A stretch of DNA of 64,000 bases. Source: Alcanivorax sp. DP30. GTDB lineage: Bacteria > Pseudomonadota > Gammaproteobacteria > Pseudomonadales > Alcanivoracaceae. The stretch spans positions 396,858 to 460,857 of the forward strand of contig NZ_WTUY01000004.1 of NCBI RefSeq assembly GCF_009882945.1, written 5' to 3'. The translations under genes were made by a program, and so were the position numbers. This document shows, piece by piece, positions 9,114 through 18,169 of this stretch. Under the pieces are notes generated by a model. The model was given only the letters and a program-made list of their open reading frames with translations. It did not search any database and was not told the origin of the DNA. Position 1 is the stretch's first letter, and each line of letters begins with the position of its first letter.

Positions 9114-9923
9114 TCAACGCTGGCACTGCGGGCAGTAACTGGTGCTGCGTTGCCCGTGACGGTCTGCCTTAAGCAAGGCCTTGCACCTCAGGCAGGGCTG
9201 CCCCGCCCGCCCGTAGACATTCAGGGACTGGGCAAAGTAACCCGGCTGGCCATCCGCGCGGGTGAAGTCTTTCAGCGTGGTCCCACCCGCTTCGATGGCT
9301 CTGGCCAGCACCGTTTTAATGGCTTCGGCGAATCGCTCATAGCGCGCTTTTGAGATTTTCCCCGCCGCCCGGGAAGGGTGAATGCCGGCAAGAAACAGGC
9401 TCTCCTGGGCATAGATATTCCCCACCCCCACCACGGTGGCGTTGTCCATGATGAAGCTCTTTACCGCCACCTTGCGGCCTCGGGAGCGGTCAAACAGCCA
9501 GTCGCCACTGAAAGCCTCACTGAGCGGCTCCGGCCCCAGCTTTGCCAGCAGAGGATGGGGCTCTCCCCCCGCCTGGAACAACACCGTGCCAAAGCGACGC
9601 GGGTCGTTAAACCGCAGCACCTTGCCGCTATCCAGCTGCAGATCCACATGGTCATGCTTGCGCAGGGGCACACTCTGATCCACCACCCGCAAGGTGCCGG
9701 ACATGCCCAGATGAATCAGCAACTCCCCGCAATCCAGCTCGATCAACAGGTACTTGGCGCGCCGCCGCAAGGCCAGCACCTGACTATTACGCAGCGTCAG
9801 CAGCTCCTCACTTACCGGCCACCGCAAACGCCGTTCACGCACCACCACCTCGCTCAGCACCTGACCTTCAAGATGAGGGCGAATGCCACGCAGGGTGGTT
9901 TCTACTTCGGGTAATTCGGGCAT
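9114..9923 (-). CDS. mutM: Formamidopyrimidine-DNA glycosylase (Fpg/MutM)
   Basis: Base-excision repair glycosylase/AP lyase for 8-oxoguanine and formamidopyrimidines. 269 residues from the ATG at 9923, chosen because maturation exposes the catalytic Pro2 in MPELPEVETT (with Glu3). Lys in the loop KYLLIELDCG, the H2TH region (NATVVGVGNIYAQESLF) and the C-terminal zinc finger (CLRCKALL ... YCPQCQR) are all present, so the enzyme looks intact. The start lacks a Shine-Dalgarno and is preceded by an AT-rich repeat arm. Confidence 0.96.
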   Translation of the reverse strand: MPELPEVETTLRGIRPHLEGQVLSEVVVRERRLRWPVSEELLTLRNSQVLALRRRAKYLLIELDCGELLIHLGMSGTLRVVDQSVPLRKHDHVDLQLDSGKVLRFNDPRRFGTVLFQAGGEPHPLLAKLGPEPLSEAFSGDWLFDRSRGRKVAVKSFIMDNATVVGVGNIYAQESLFLAGIHPSRAAGKISKARYERFAEAIKTVLARAIEAGGTTLKDFTRADGQPGYFAQSLNVYGRAGQPCLRCKALLKADRHGQRSTSYCPQCQR

Positions 9924-9930
9924 AAAAAGG

Positions 9931-10060
9931 CAATTAATAGTTAACAATGAATAATTAATAGCGAAAACCGGCACATCGTCCAAATCCCGGCAAGTCTTGC
10001 GCTACACTACGTTAGCATCTTGTCCTTTCAGCTATTCATTATTAACTATTAATTATTAAT
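9931..10060. repeat. AT-rich inverted repeat pair bracketing the mutM/hyuA divergent region
   Basis: Left arm 9931-9963 and right arm 10030-10060 are inverted copies of the TTAATTATT family seen at 6334-6463. About 65 bp of ordinary composition lie between them, and each arm ends close to a start codon (mutM to the left, hyuA to the right). It is the same architecture as between yaiI and hemW. Confidence 0.8.
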
Positions 10061-10068
10061 TTACTGTC

Positions 10069-12045
10069 ATGCCTCTCTCTTTCTGGCTCGGCGTCGATAC
10101 CGGCGGCACCTTTACGGATTTTGTTCTGCTGGGACGCGGTGAGCCGCGCATTCACAAGGTATTGTCCACTCCCGCCTCCCCGGAGCAGGCGATCCTGCAG
10201 GGGATCCGGGAACTGCAGCTGGACGCGGCCATGGCGGCAGGCGAGCTGGCTATCGTCCATGGCACCACCGTGGCCACCAATGCGGCACTGGAAGAGAAGG
10301 GAGCACGCACCGTCTTTGTCACCAACCATGGTGTTGAGGACATACTGCGCATCGGTCGACAAAACCGCAGCGAGCTCTACAACCTGACGCCCTCGTCCCG
10401 GGCCGGAGTGCTGGCGACACTGCCCTGCGAAGGCGCCCACTGCCGCCTGGATGCCACCGGCAAGGAAATCCAGCCCCTCTCTGATGACCACCTGAGCGAT
10501 CTGGTGGCGCGCGTTATCAGCCATGGTCCGGAATCCGTGGCCGTCTGCCTGCTGTTTGCCTATCTGGATGGAAGCCAGGAACAGCGAATCGCCGACGCTC
10601 TTCAACAGGCAGGGCTGGCCGTGAGCACCTCCCATAACATCATTCCCACCCGCGGCGAGTACGAGCGCGGCATGGCCACCTGGCTGAACGCCTGGCTCTC
10701 TCCCAAAGTGGCAGCCTACCTGGAACGCCTTCAGCGGGCCACCGCACCGGCACCACTTGCAATCATGCAATCCCATGGCGGCACCATGGCCGCCCACCAG
10801 GCGCAGGAACTGGCCGTGAATCTGCTGCTGTCCGGCCCGGCCGGTGGCCTCGCTGCCGCCCAGCGGCTGGGGGAACAACTGAATCAGCCACAGCTGATGA
10901 CCTTCGACATGGGCGGCACCTCCACCGACGTTGCCCTGCTGGATGGGGAAATCCGGCTCACCCAGCAAGGCCACATTGGTCCCTATCCGGTGGCCGTACC
11001 CATGGTGGACATGCACACCATCGGCGCCGGTGGCGGCTCCCTGGCTTATGTTGATGAGGCCGGACTGCTCCATGTGGGCCCGCAATCTGCCGGCGCCGAT
11101 CCCGGCCCTGCCTGTTATGGCCGCGGCGGCCAGCAGGTCACCGTTACCGACGCCAATGTGGTGCTGGGCCGCCTGCAGCCGGACTTTGCCCTGGGCGGCT
11201 CCCTGAATCTGGACGTGGCTGCCGCCGAGCAAGCCATGGCCAAACTCGGTGATCAACTGGGTATAGACACCCTGCAAGCCGCCGAGGGAGTGCTGGCACT
11301 GGCCAACGAGCACATGACCCAGGCCCTGCGGGTGATTTCCATCCAGAAGGGGCATGACCCGGAAGACTTTGCCCTGATGAGCTTTGGCGGCGCAGGCGGC
11401 CTGCATGTCTGCGAACTGGCGGATAACCTGGGCATGCGCCGGGCCATTGTGCCGCAACGGGCCGGCGTGCTCTCCGCGGAAGGGCTCGTCTACGCGCCCC
11501 GTAAACGGGAGTTGCTCAAGGCCCTCCCGGATGGATTGCCAGATCACGCCTGCGGAGAAGAGATTCAGGCACTGAAGCAGCAGGGGCTGCACGAATTACA
11601 GGCCGAAGGCGTTGCCGCCGACCAGGTCCGCTATCACGTCTTCCTGGACATGTGCTACCGGGGGCAGTCGTCGGTACTGCAGATTCCCTGGCTGGATGAC
11701 GCCAATCAGCGTGAGCAGGCATTTCATCTGGCCCACGAACAGCGTTTCGGGCACCGCCTGGGCTTGCCGGTGCAACAGGTTAACCTGCGAGTGCAATGTC
11801 TCGCCGAACAGCGCCCGCCAACCCCTCCGGCCCTGCCTGATCAGGTTGGCCACCCCCTGCGGACCGCTCATCTGCCAGGCACCAAAGAGCAAGTGGGCAT
11901 TTATCGACGCGAACATCTGGGCAATGGCCAACACCTCAAAGGCCCGGCTCTGATCGCCGAATCCGTGGGCACCACCTGGCTGGCTCCAGGCTGGGGGGCC
12001 CGCGTAACACCACAGGGGCATCTGCTGTTGGAAAAGACCGGATAA
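10069..12045 (+). CDS. Hydantoinase/oxoprolinase family protein, HyuA-type ATP-binding subunit
   Basis: 658 residues, the usual length of the A subunit of ATP-dependent hydantoinases and oxoprolinases (also related to acetone/acetophenone carboxylase subunits). The actin-like nucleotide-binding motif GVDTGGTFTDFVL is at residues 5-17, HGTTVATNAALE near residue 65 and the second phosphate loop FDMGGTSTDVAL near residue 280; the HyuA C-terminal segment LSFGGAGGLHVCELA-like (MSFGGAGGLHVCELAD) follows. The usual B-subunit gene is not next door: the next gene is a desaturase. Substrate is therefore unknown. The ATG has no Shine-Dalgarno (AT-rich leader). Confidence 0.85.
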   Translation: MPLSFWLGVDTGGTFTDFVLLGRGEPRIHKVLSTPASPEQAILQGIRELQLDAAMAAGELAIVHGTTVATNAALEEKGARTVFVTNHGVEDILRIGRQNRSELYNLTPSSRAGVLATLPCEGAHCRLDATGKEIQPLSDDHLSDLVARVISHGPESVAVCLLFAYLDGSQEQRIADALQQAGLAVSTSHNIIPTRGEYERGMATWLNAWLSPKVAAYLERLQRATAPAPLAIMQSHGGTMAAHQAQELAVNLLLSGPAGGLAAAQRLGEQLNQPQLMTFDMGGTSTDVALLDGEIRLTQQGHIGPYPVAVPMVDMHTIGAGGGSLAYVDEAGLLHVGPQSAGADPGPACYGRGGQQVTVTDANVVLGRLQPDFALGGSLNLDVAAAEQAMAKLGDQLGIDTLQAAEGVLALANEHMTQALRVISIQKGHDPEDFALMSFGGAGGLHVCELADNLGMRRAIVPQRAGVLSAEGLVYAPRKRELLKALPDGLPDHACGEEIQALKQQGLHELQAEGVAADQVRYHVFLDMCYRGQSSVLQIPWLDDANQREQAFHLAHEQRFGHRLGLPVQQVNLRVQCLAEQRPPTPPALPDQVGHPLRTAHLPGTKEQVGIYRREHLGNGQHLKGPALIAESVGTTWLAPGWGARVTPQGHLLLEKTG

Positions 12046-12191
12046 ACACCTGACGGCTGCGGCGACTGCCCTTCATCCCGGCAATCCCGCCGTCCGGTCG
12101 ATGCAGTGGCCGAAAGTCCGAATTTGACCCATTCAGCGTCTTCTTACCGTCACCGGGACTGGGCACAATACATACTCCGTATTCTTAGTGT

Positions 12192-13388
12192 ATGAACCTG
12201 ATGCTTGATTTCATTGAACACGGCCTGTTGGCCCCGAGTCTGGGCGCGCTGGTGCTGATTACCCTGGCGATGACCCACGCCACTATCGTGAGCGTGACAG
12301 TCTATTTGCACCGCTATTCCGCGCACCGGGCGCTGGAACTGAGCCCAATCCTGAAACATTTTTTCCGTCTCTGGCTGTGGCTCAGCACCGGTCAGAACAC
12401 CCGTGAGTGGACCGCCATTCACCGCAAACACCACGCCAAGTGCGAGACTGAAGATGATCCGCACAGCCCGCAGGTAAAAGGCATCAAGAAGGTACTGCGC
12501 GAAGGCGCAGAACTGTACCGAGAGGAAGCCGAGAACGAAGAAACCCTGCAGAAGTACGGCGCCGGCTGTCCGGACGACTGGCTGGAGCGTAACGTCTACT
12601 CCCGCTTCCCCATGGGCGGTGTGGCACTGATGGCCGTCATCAACCTGATGCTGTTCGGTGTGTACGGCATTACCATCTGGGCAGTGCAGATGATGTGGAT
12701 CCCGGTCTTCGCTGCCGGCGTCATCAATGGCATTGGCCACTACTGGGGCTACCGCAACTTCGAGTGCGCCGATGCCAGCCGCAACATCTCCCCATGGGGC
12801 ATCCTGATTGGCGGCGAAGAGCTGCACAACAATCACCACACCTACCCCAACTCCGCCAAGCTGTCCGTGCGCCGTTTCGAGTTTGATGCGGGCTGGGCCT
12901 GGATCCGGCTTTTCGAGATGCTGGGGCTGGCTAACGTCAAGAAAGTGGCGCCCAAGCCAGTCATCGACAAGGAAGCCAAAGGCATCGACCTGGACGCCCT
13001 CCGTGGCGTCATGCAACACCGTTTCCAGGTCATGGCCAACTACCGCAAGACCGTTATTGTCCCGGTTTTCAAGCAGGAACAGGAACGAGCCTGCGAGGCC
13101 ACCCGTGACCTGTATGCCCGGGCCAAAGCCCTGTTCCACAAGGACCTGTCTCTCATCAAGCCCACTCAACAGGAGCGTCTGGTCAGCCTCACCCAGAGCA
13201 ACGAGACCCTGGACGCCATCTACCAGTTCCGCCTGCGCCTGCAGGACATCTGGTCGCAGACCAGCCGCAATTCCTCGGAAATGGTGGAAGCCCTGGAGCA
13301 GTGGTACCACGATGCCCGCGAATCCGGCATCGCCGCCCTGCAGGACTTCGCCGATCAGCTTGCCCGCTACCGGCACGCTGCTGCGTAA
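12192..13388 (+). CDS. Membrane fatty-acid (acyl-CoA) desaturase, delta-9 type
   Basis: 398 residues. The three histidine boxes of the di-iron membrane desaturases are all visible: HRYSAHR, HRKHHAK and HNNHH, with four hydrophobic segments arranged around them. It introduces a double bond into acyl chains of membrane lipids, using ferredoxin or cytochrome-type electrons. The C-terminal ~130 residues after the third box are soluble, charged and helical (coiled-coil-like), longer than the core needs. Start at ATG 12192; a loose palindrome overlaps the upstream region. A good terminator follows. Substrate position (delta-9) is inferred from the family. Confidence 0.9.
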   Translation: MNLMLDFIEHGLLAPSLGALVLITLAMTHATIVSVTVYLHRYSAHRALELSPILKHFFRLWLWLSTGQNTREWTAIHRKHHAKCETEDDPHSPQVKGIKKVLREGAELYREEAENEETLQKYGAGCPDDWLERNVYSRFPMGGVALMAVINLMLFGVYGITIWAVQMMWIPVFAAGVINGIGHYWGYRNFECADASRNISPWGILIGGEELHNNHHTYPNSAKLSVRRFEFDAGWAWIRLFEMLGLANVKKVAPKPVIDKEAKGIDLDALRGVMQHRFQVMANYRKTVIVPVFKQEQERACEATRDLYARAKALFHKDLSLIKPTQQERLVSLTQSNETLDAIYQFRLRLQDIWSQTSRNSSEMVEALEQWYHDARESGIAALQDFADQLARYRHAAA

Positions 13389-13392
13389 TCAG

Positions 13393-13421
13393 AAACGGCC
13401 GCTTTTGCGGCCGTTTTTTTT
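13393..13421 (+). terminator. Rho-independent terminator after the desaturase
   Basis: Stem AACGGCCGC / GCGGCCGTT with loop TTTT, followed by a run of eight T. Confidence 0.92.
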
Positions 13422-13663
13422 GAGCGCATCAAGGATGGCTGAGGCGTAACGGTTTTGCCGCTTTAGAGGAATATCACAAGCGCAATGCGCAGGGGCTCGG
13501 CTTTCATCAAACAGCCGGAAGGCTATCTCTCAGTAAAAAACCACCGTGGACAGTGTTCAGCGCCAGAAGGGATTCAGTATGCTGAGCGCATAAAGGGATT
13601 TTCTCGAACGGAGGCAACGCGGCGCATTGGCGTTGCAGGCTCACGCTTAAAGCTTGCCACCAA
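13422..13663. other. Intergenic stretch without a recognisable gene
   Basis: Lies between the desaturase terminator and the end of the tad operon. Short open frames here have no ribosome-binding site or protein character. No repeat or structure was recognised. Confidence 0.5.
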
Positions 13664-15394
13664 TCAGTTATCCTCTACCACTGTCACATTCTCGATCACC
13701 TGACTTCCACCCTGATCTGCATTGGTTACGGTGACGGTAACACCGCCAAGCCCAATGCCCAGAGACTCAAGCAAAGGATTGATGAGCGCACCCGCCAGCG
13801 CTTCCACCACATCCGATAGCAGCCCCTCCAGCAGGTTCAGCAGCGAGGAAAGGTCCAGAGGCAGGCCCAGCAACGCAACGTTGCGCAAATCCAGATCCAG
13901 ATCCAGCCCGCCAACGCCATCGCCGGTATCCTGATAGGTGTCTTCACTGCAACCCAGATCGCTGCAATAGAGCGGGTAATCATCGGAAATGATGACATTG
14001 TTCTCCTGGATGCCTGGCACCTCGCCGGCAATAAACACATCCGCCGTCAGCAATTGCAAACCCAAGATCCCCAGCAGATCCAGATCGCCATTTTCGGGGA
14101 TAATATCCCCCGTATCCGTGTCTACGGTCCCCGTCCCCAACCGCGCCACACTGCGGTTCAGATTGATACCAATCTCTACCTGATTGACACCGCCCACCGC
14201 GCAACGAGCTGAGACAAACTCTCCTTCTGCCCCGCCCACATTGACGGCCAGCGGCAGATAGACGTTCGCACCGGAGAGCAAGCCACCCAGCGATAACAAC
14301 TGCACGTTCGCCAACACCTGCAAACGGATATCCGGTGCATAAAAGCGGGTAACCCAGTTTCCATCCGCATCCTGCCGGGCCGGGCCAATCACAATCCGTG
14401 GCGCCTCGCCCACATTCAATCGAACGCTGGCATTCACATTGGCAACCGCGCCAAGATCCAGATCCACATCCAGTGGGACCGTGAGAAATCCGCCCAGTGC
14501 ATCCTGCTGGGTTTCTGCCACATTCAGCACCAGACTGATCAACATATCGTACAGCGGAAACTCACTGCTGGCTGGCACCTGCGTGCCTTCCACCACCTCC
14601 AGCACATCACTGACCTGTACCGTTTCCAGACCGGCAGCACCCAGCAAGTCATCCAGGGTCCGTCCTACCGGACTGGAAATGCCTCCGATATCACGCAATG
14701 CCGCAGCCAGAGTCTGCCCATCCAGACCCAGTAACGCAGTAACGTCAGCCACACCCACTTCCGTCAGCAAGTCACCCAGCCGCACCGTGGTATTGCGCAG
14801 GCTGTCCAGGCTTGTGGGGTCCAATACATAAAATGGGTCACCCAGCACAGAGCCCAGAAGCCCTCCTACAATGCCGGAGTCCACGGTGGCAGTGCTGCCC
14901 GCAGCACTGAGGGTGGCAACAACTTCCTTACGGGCAGCAGCGTTGACAGTAATATTCAGGGTGCCGAACACGGATTCAGGCAACAGCAGAGAAATGGGTT
15001 CATTGCGGGTATAGGAGACCAGCACCGCATTGCTTTCGATAAAGCTGACCGGACGAAACGCCAACACATTGTCGGCACCCCGCTCCACGACACCGCTTCT
15101 CACTGTGAGGGCGTCTGCCTCACCAGAGAACCCCTGGGCTTGAGCGGCAGCCAATGCACGCTGACGAATCAGGAATGTGGACGCAGCCAGCCCGCCACAA
15201 CTCTGGGTGGCCGACGCACCCGCCTGGGCCGCCACGTTCACCTGCGCCTGCATCTCGCCGCGCAGCTTATAGAGTCTCGCCCCGTCCAGTACCATCACGG
15301 AAAGGGTAATGATGACCAGCAGCAGCAAGGGGGTGATGATGGTCAGCGCCCCCCGCTGGCGGCGAGGATCAGTTATCGTCCCGGGTCTGCTCAC
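13664..15394 (-). CDS. tadG: TadG-like protein of the Flp pilus system
   Basis: About 576 residues from a GTG at 15394 (GGAG upstream); the frame is open further but those residues have no character, so the start is uncertain. The N-terminus has a short basic segment, RRQRGALTI, then a single membrane helix (TPLLLLVIITLSVMVLDGARL) and MQAQVNVAAQAGASA, the classic TadE/TadG entry. The remaining ~500 residues are periplasmic, acidic and rich in LLG and V-rich repeats. TadG is a pilus-associated membrane protein needed for Flp assembly; its exact role is unsettled. Last gene of the tad operon; the proposed start overlaps the preceding gene by about 26 nt. Confidence 0.75.
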   Translation of the reverse strand: MSRPGTITDPRRQRGALTIITPLLLLVIITLSVMVLDGARLYKLRGEMQAQVNVAAQAGASATQSCGGLAASTFLIRQRALAAAQAQGFSGEADALTVRSGVVERGADNVLAFRPVSFIESNAVLVSYTRNEPISLLLPESVFGTLNITVNAAARKEVVATLSAAGSTATVDSGIVGGLLGSVLGDPFYVLDPTSLDSLRNTTVRLGDLLTEVGVADVTALLGLDGQTLAAALRDIGGISSPVGRTLDDLLGAAGLETVQVSDVLEVVEGTQVPASSEFPLYDMLISLVLNVAETQQDALGGFLTVPLDVDLDLGAVANVNASVRLNVGEAPRIVIGPARQDADGNWVTRFYAPDIRLQVLANVQLLSLGGLLSGANVYLPLAVNVGGAEGEFVSARCAVGGVNQVEIGINLNRSVARLGTGTVDTDTGDIIPENGDLDLLGILGLQLLTADVFIAGEVPGIQENNVIISDDYPLYCSDLGCSEDTYQDTGDGVGGLDLDLDLRNVALLGLPLDLSSLLNLLEGLLSDVVEALAGALINPLLESLGIGLGGVTVTVTNADQGGSQVIENVTVVEDN

Positions 15395-15647
15395 CGAAGG
15401 ACTCCGGAATCGGGGTGCGGAAGGAGTCAGCCAGACGACGCTGACTGTCAACATACAAGGAAGCAGACAGCTCACTGTCCTGTTTCGGGGGAGCGGTACG
15501 CTGCTGTTTCAGCAACCACTCTGTTTCTGTCGCCGGAGGCTTGCTCACCACCTGATCAGAAATGCCGAAGGCATATTGCCCGGGCGGCTCCGCAGCCAGC
15601 GCTGCCACAGGCAGGTAGAGACCAATCAATAACCATGGAGCTTTCAT
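15369..15647 (-). CDS. Small exported protein of the tad locus, DUF3613-like
   Basis: 92 residues from ATG 15647, preferred because AGGAGG lies 8 nt upstream; an ATG at 15680 overlapping the tadD stop (ATGA) is the alternative. It has a signal peptide (MKAPWLLIGLYLPVAALA), a Trp-Leu-Leu segment (TEWLLKQQ) and a C-terminal RLADSFRTPIPESFGEQ, matching the RYLxSFxxPIPExF ending of DUF3613 proteins found in tad clusters. Function unknown; presumably a periplasmic accessory of Flp assembly. Confidence 0.65.
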   Translation of the reverse strand: MKAPWLLIGLYLPVAALAAEPPGQYAFGISDQVVSKPPATETEWLLKQQRTAPPKQDSELSASLYVDSQRRLADSFRTPIPESFGEQTRDDN

Positions 15648-15676
15648 CTTCTTGCCCTCCTGTTTCCCAGTGCGTG

Positions 15677-16351
15677 TCATTGTTCAGACTTGCCAAACTG
15701 CTGCCGCAGCGCCCTGGCGTAGTCCAACTCATCCTCCGAGAAACCATAATCCGATTTCAACGCGTCCAACCCCTGCTCGTCACCCCTTAACAGATAGGCT
15801 ACCGCCACATTCTGACGAACCGGCCCCTGACCATTGGCCAGCTCCAGCGCCGTGCGAAGTTCGAAAGCCGCCTGTTGGTAACGCCCTGCCAGCAACAATG
15901 CATAACCATAATCGTTGCGTACCTGGGCAGAGGCCGGTGACAGGTTGCGGGCAATCTCCAGATGCAGCAGCGCCGCATTCACATGATTGCGCTTGAGCTG
16001 CACCATCCCCAGACCATGTCGGCTACGGCCATCGACACACTGGAGCACCAGCTCACGGAACACCTGCTCGGCATCATCCAGCTTGCCGGTAGACGCCAGC
16101 AGCTGACCGTAACGCAACCAGTAGTCAATGCCGTCCATGGGCTTGCTTTCCAGACGCGCCAGTGCAGCATGATTACGCCCTTTACCCATCAGGGTATCGA
16201 TCATTTCCAGATCCACGCGCTGCTCCGGTTGTACCGCCTCCTGACAGGTAATATCACTGGTATCCACGGTTCCCTCGGGCGTTGTCTGTGACGGCTGACT
16301 GGCACAACCCGCCAGAATCACTGCCACCCAAACCCAACCTCGCATCGGCAT
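15677..16351 (-). CDS. tadD: TadD-like TPR lipoprotein
   Basis: 224 residues. The N-terminus is a lipoprotein signal with lipobox VILAGC (Cys at ~15). The rest contains tandem TPR-like helices (YWLRYGQLLASTGKLDDAEQ and VRNDYGYALLLAGRYQQAAF). TadD proteins are outer-membrane-directed pilotin-like lipoproteins that help localise the RcpA secretin. The stop overlaps an ATG of the next gene. Two in-frame ATGs at the start (16351, 16345) cannot be separated. Confidence 0.85.
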   Translation of the reverse strand: MPMRGWVWVAVILAGCASQPSQTTPEGTVDTSDITCQEAVQPEQRVDLEMIDTLMGKGRNHAALARLESKPMDGIDYWLRYGQLLASTGKLDDAEQVFRELVLQCVDGRSRHGLGMVQLKRNHVNAALLHLEIARNLSPASAQVRNDYGYALLLAGRYQQAAFELRTALELANGQGPVRQNVAVAYLLRGDEQGLDALKSDYGFSEDELDYARALRQQFGKSEQ

Positions 16352-16383
16352 CTCTCTCGTCCCTTCCTGTGCTTTTCTGTTAA

Positions 16384-17256
16384 CTATCGTGCCAGCGCAT
16401 CAGCAATGGAAATCACCGCCGGGCCGCCGATCAGAATAAAGAGCGCTGGCAGCATGAATGCCATCATTACCACCGTCATCTTGGCCCCGATCCGGTTGGT
16501 TTCCTCCCGAATGCGGTTGCGCTCCACGTTTTGCGCTTCCTCAATAATCTGGTCCAGGCTGGCAGACACTCCGGAACCCAGCAAACTGCTCTGTTTCATC
16601 AGTACCACATAGCTGCGCAACACCGGAATCCGTTTGTTCTCGCCCAGTTCATCCAGCGCCAGGCTTCGCTCGGCACCGGACTGCATCAACCGGTTGAACC
16701 GGTCAATGCGCAGGATCAGCACGGGCAACAGTGGGCGCCCCTGTACACCGATGATCCGCATCACCCGCTCCAGTGACAGGCCCGCCTCCATCAGCATGCG
16801 GGTCATGTGGCACAACTCCACCGCTTCCAGGTTCTGGCGCATTTCCGCATGCGCCCCCATCCCCCGAAGAGTGCGCCGGGGCAAAATAAAACCGGCCACC
16901 GACAGCATCACACCACCAATGACTCCAAAAAACACAAAACCCACCACGACAACCAGCGCGGGCAAGACCCAGCAGCTCAACAGATAAATCACCTGTGACT
17001 GCTCACGACTCTTGCCCATGACGGCCATGGCCTGACGAATTTCCTGATAGTCACCGGCCGCCAGAGCGGATTCCGTCAGCGCCGCGGACAGTCTCCACAA
17101 CCAGAAGCGGGCGTTGTCGCCCTCGCCATTGCGCGAGCCGGTCTCGTTGAGACGCTGGCTGACTTTGCCCTGTATTTCCCAATACCGGGCACGAAACAGC
17201 AGCCACAGGGACAATCCAGCCAAAACCAGCGAAAGGATCAGCAAGACATCATTCAC
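16384..17256 (-). CDS. tadC: TadC inner-membrane platform protein
   Basis: 290 residues from a GTG at 17256 (VNDVLLILSLVLAGLSLWLL), which overlaps the tadB stop by 8 nt; an ATG further upstream lies wholly inside tadB and is unlikely. T2SSF-type membrane protein: hydrophobic segments near the N-terminus, in the middle (LLSCWVLPALVVVVGFVFFG) and at the C-terminus (VMMAFMLPALFILIGGPAVI), with the conserved cytosolic LEAVELCHMTRMLMEAGLSL. It forms the platform with TadB and docks the TadA ATPase. Confidence 0.9.
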   Translation of the reverse strand: MNDVLLILSLVLAGLSLWLLFRARYWEIQGKVSQRLNETGSRNGEGDNARFWLWRLSAALTESALAAGDYQEIRQAMAVMGKSREQSQVIYLLSCWVLPALVVVVGFVFFGVIGGVMLSVAGFILPRRTLRGMGAHAEMRQNLEAVELCHMTRMLMEAGLSLERVMRIIGVQGRPLLPVLILRIDRFNRLMQSGAERSLALDELGENKRIPVLRSYVVLMKQSSLLGSGVSASLDQIIEEAQNVERNRIREETNRIGAKMTVVMMAFMLPALFILIGGPAVISIADALAR

Positions 17257-18169
17257 GGCCCACCCCCTGCACCATGCGCCAGATAACCACCACGCCCAAC
17301 CCTTGCAGGATGCCGGCAATGATCAGCATGGTATGACCGGTATCGGTGTTAAGCAGCACCTCGGCATACTTCTCGTTGATCAGCATCATGTAGGCGGCCA
17401 TGGCCAGCGGCAGCAGCGTGAAGGCGCCAGCGGTAAACCGGGTTTCCGCAGTGGACGCCAGAAACTCACGGCGCAACTCCTGCTGGGAACGCAGCGAATT
17501 CGCCACTTGCTGTAACACCGGCCGCACGGAGGAACCAAAACGGGATGACGTACGCAGGGCGATGGACACCATCACCAACGAGGGAACCTGATAAAGCCGG
17601 GAAAAATCATCAAACAGCCCGGTGTAATCCCGGCCCGCCTCAATGGCGCTGCGCAGCCGGAAGGTCAGCGGCGTAAACACGGGAGGTGCATCATTGAACG
17701 ACTCCAGCAGCGAGGCTTCCAGAGAGCGACCCGCCTCCATGTACCGCAGGGTGGAATCCATGATTCCTGGCAGAGATTCGAAAATTGTGCTGCGCTGCTG
17801 CTGAAACCGGAACCGCCAATACAGCCAGGCACTGGCCACAATCAACGCCAGCACTACCACCGCGGCCACTGGGCCACTGCTGGCCAGCACCAGCGCCACC
17901 AGAATAAACGTCAGTACAGCCAACAACGCCAATTGCGTGCGGGAAAGACGAATATCCGCCCGCAGCAGCACTCGCTCCAGTGGGCTGCTGGCCACCCGTG
18001 CCAGAGCCGGCTCTACGGGAATATCGGTTCGCTGCTGCAGCCGCTGGCGCACCCGGTCATTGAACAACACCTTCTCGCGACGCCGAAACCACAGCACCTG
18101 TACCAGCACGGTCATCACCGCAATGATGCCCAGAGTCTGGGCCATGCCAAGCAGCGCCACGGCGCTCAT
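17249..18169 (-). CDS. tadB: TadB inner-membrane platform protein
   Basis: 306 residues, T2SSF-domain protein. Membrane segments at the N-terminus (AVALLGMAQTLGIIAVMTVLV), in the middle and at the C-terminus. The conserved cytosolic part includes FESLPGIMDSTLRYMEAGRS, matching the TadB pattern of a charged helix followed by RxG. The ATG overlaps the tadA stop (ATGA), implying coupled translation. Confidence 0.9.
   Translation of the reverse strand: MSAVALLGMAQTLGIIAVMTVLVQVLWFRRREKVLFNDRVRQRLQQRTDIPVEPALARVASSPLERVLLRADIRLSRTQLALLAVLTFILVALVLASSGPVAAVVVLALIVASAWLYWRFRFQQQRSTIFESLPGIMDSTLRYMEAGRSLEASLLESFNDAPPVFTPLTFRLRSAIEAGRDYTGLFDDFSRLYQVPSLVMVSIALRTSSRFGSSVRPVLQQVANSLRSQQELRREFLASTAETRFTAGAFTLLPLAMAAYMMLINEKYAEVLLNTDTGHTMLIIAGILQGLGVVVIWRMVQGVGRE

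Noticed and set aside
12170-12196. A palindrome upstream of the desaturase as an operator (ATAC-TCC-GTAT)
   Set aside because: The arms are only 4 bp and could be chance; not listed as a feature.
13485-13703. A small coding gene after the desaturase
   Set aside because: Short open frame without Shine-Dalgarno or protein character.
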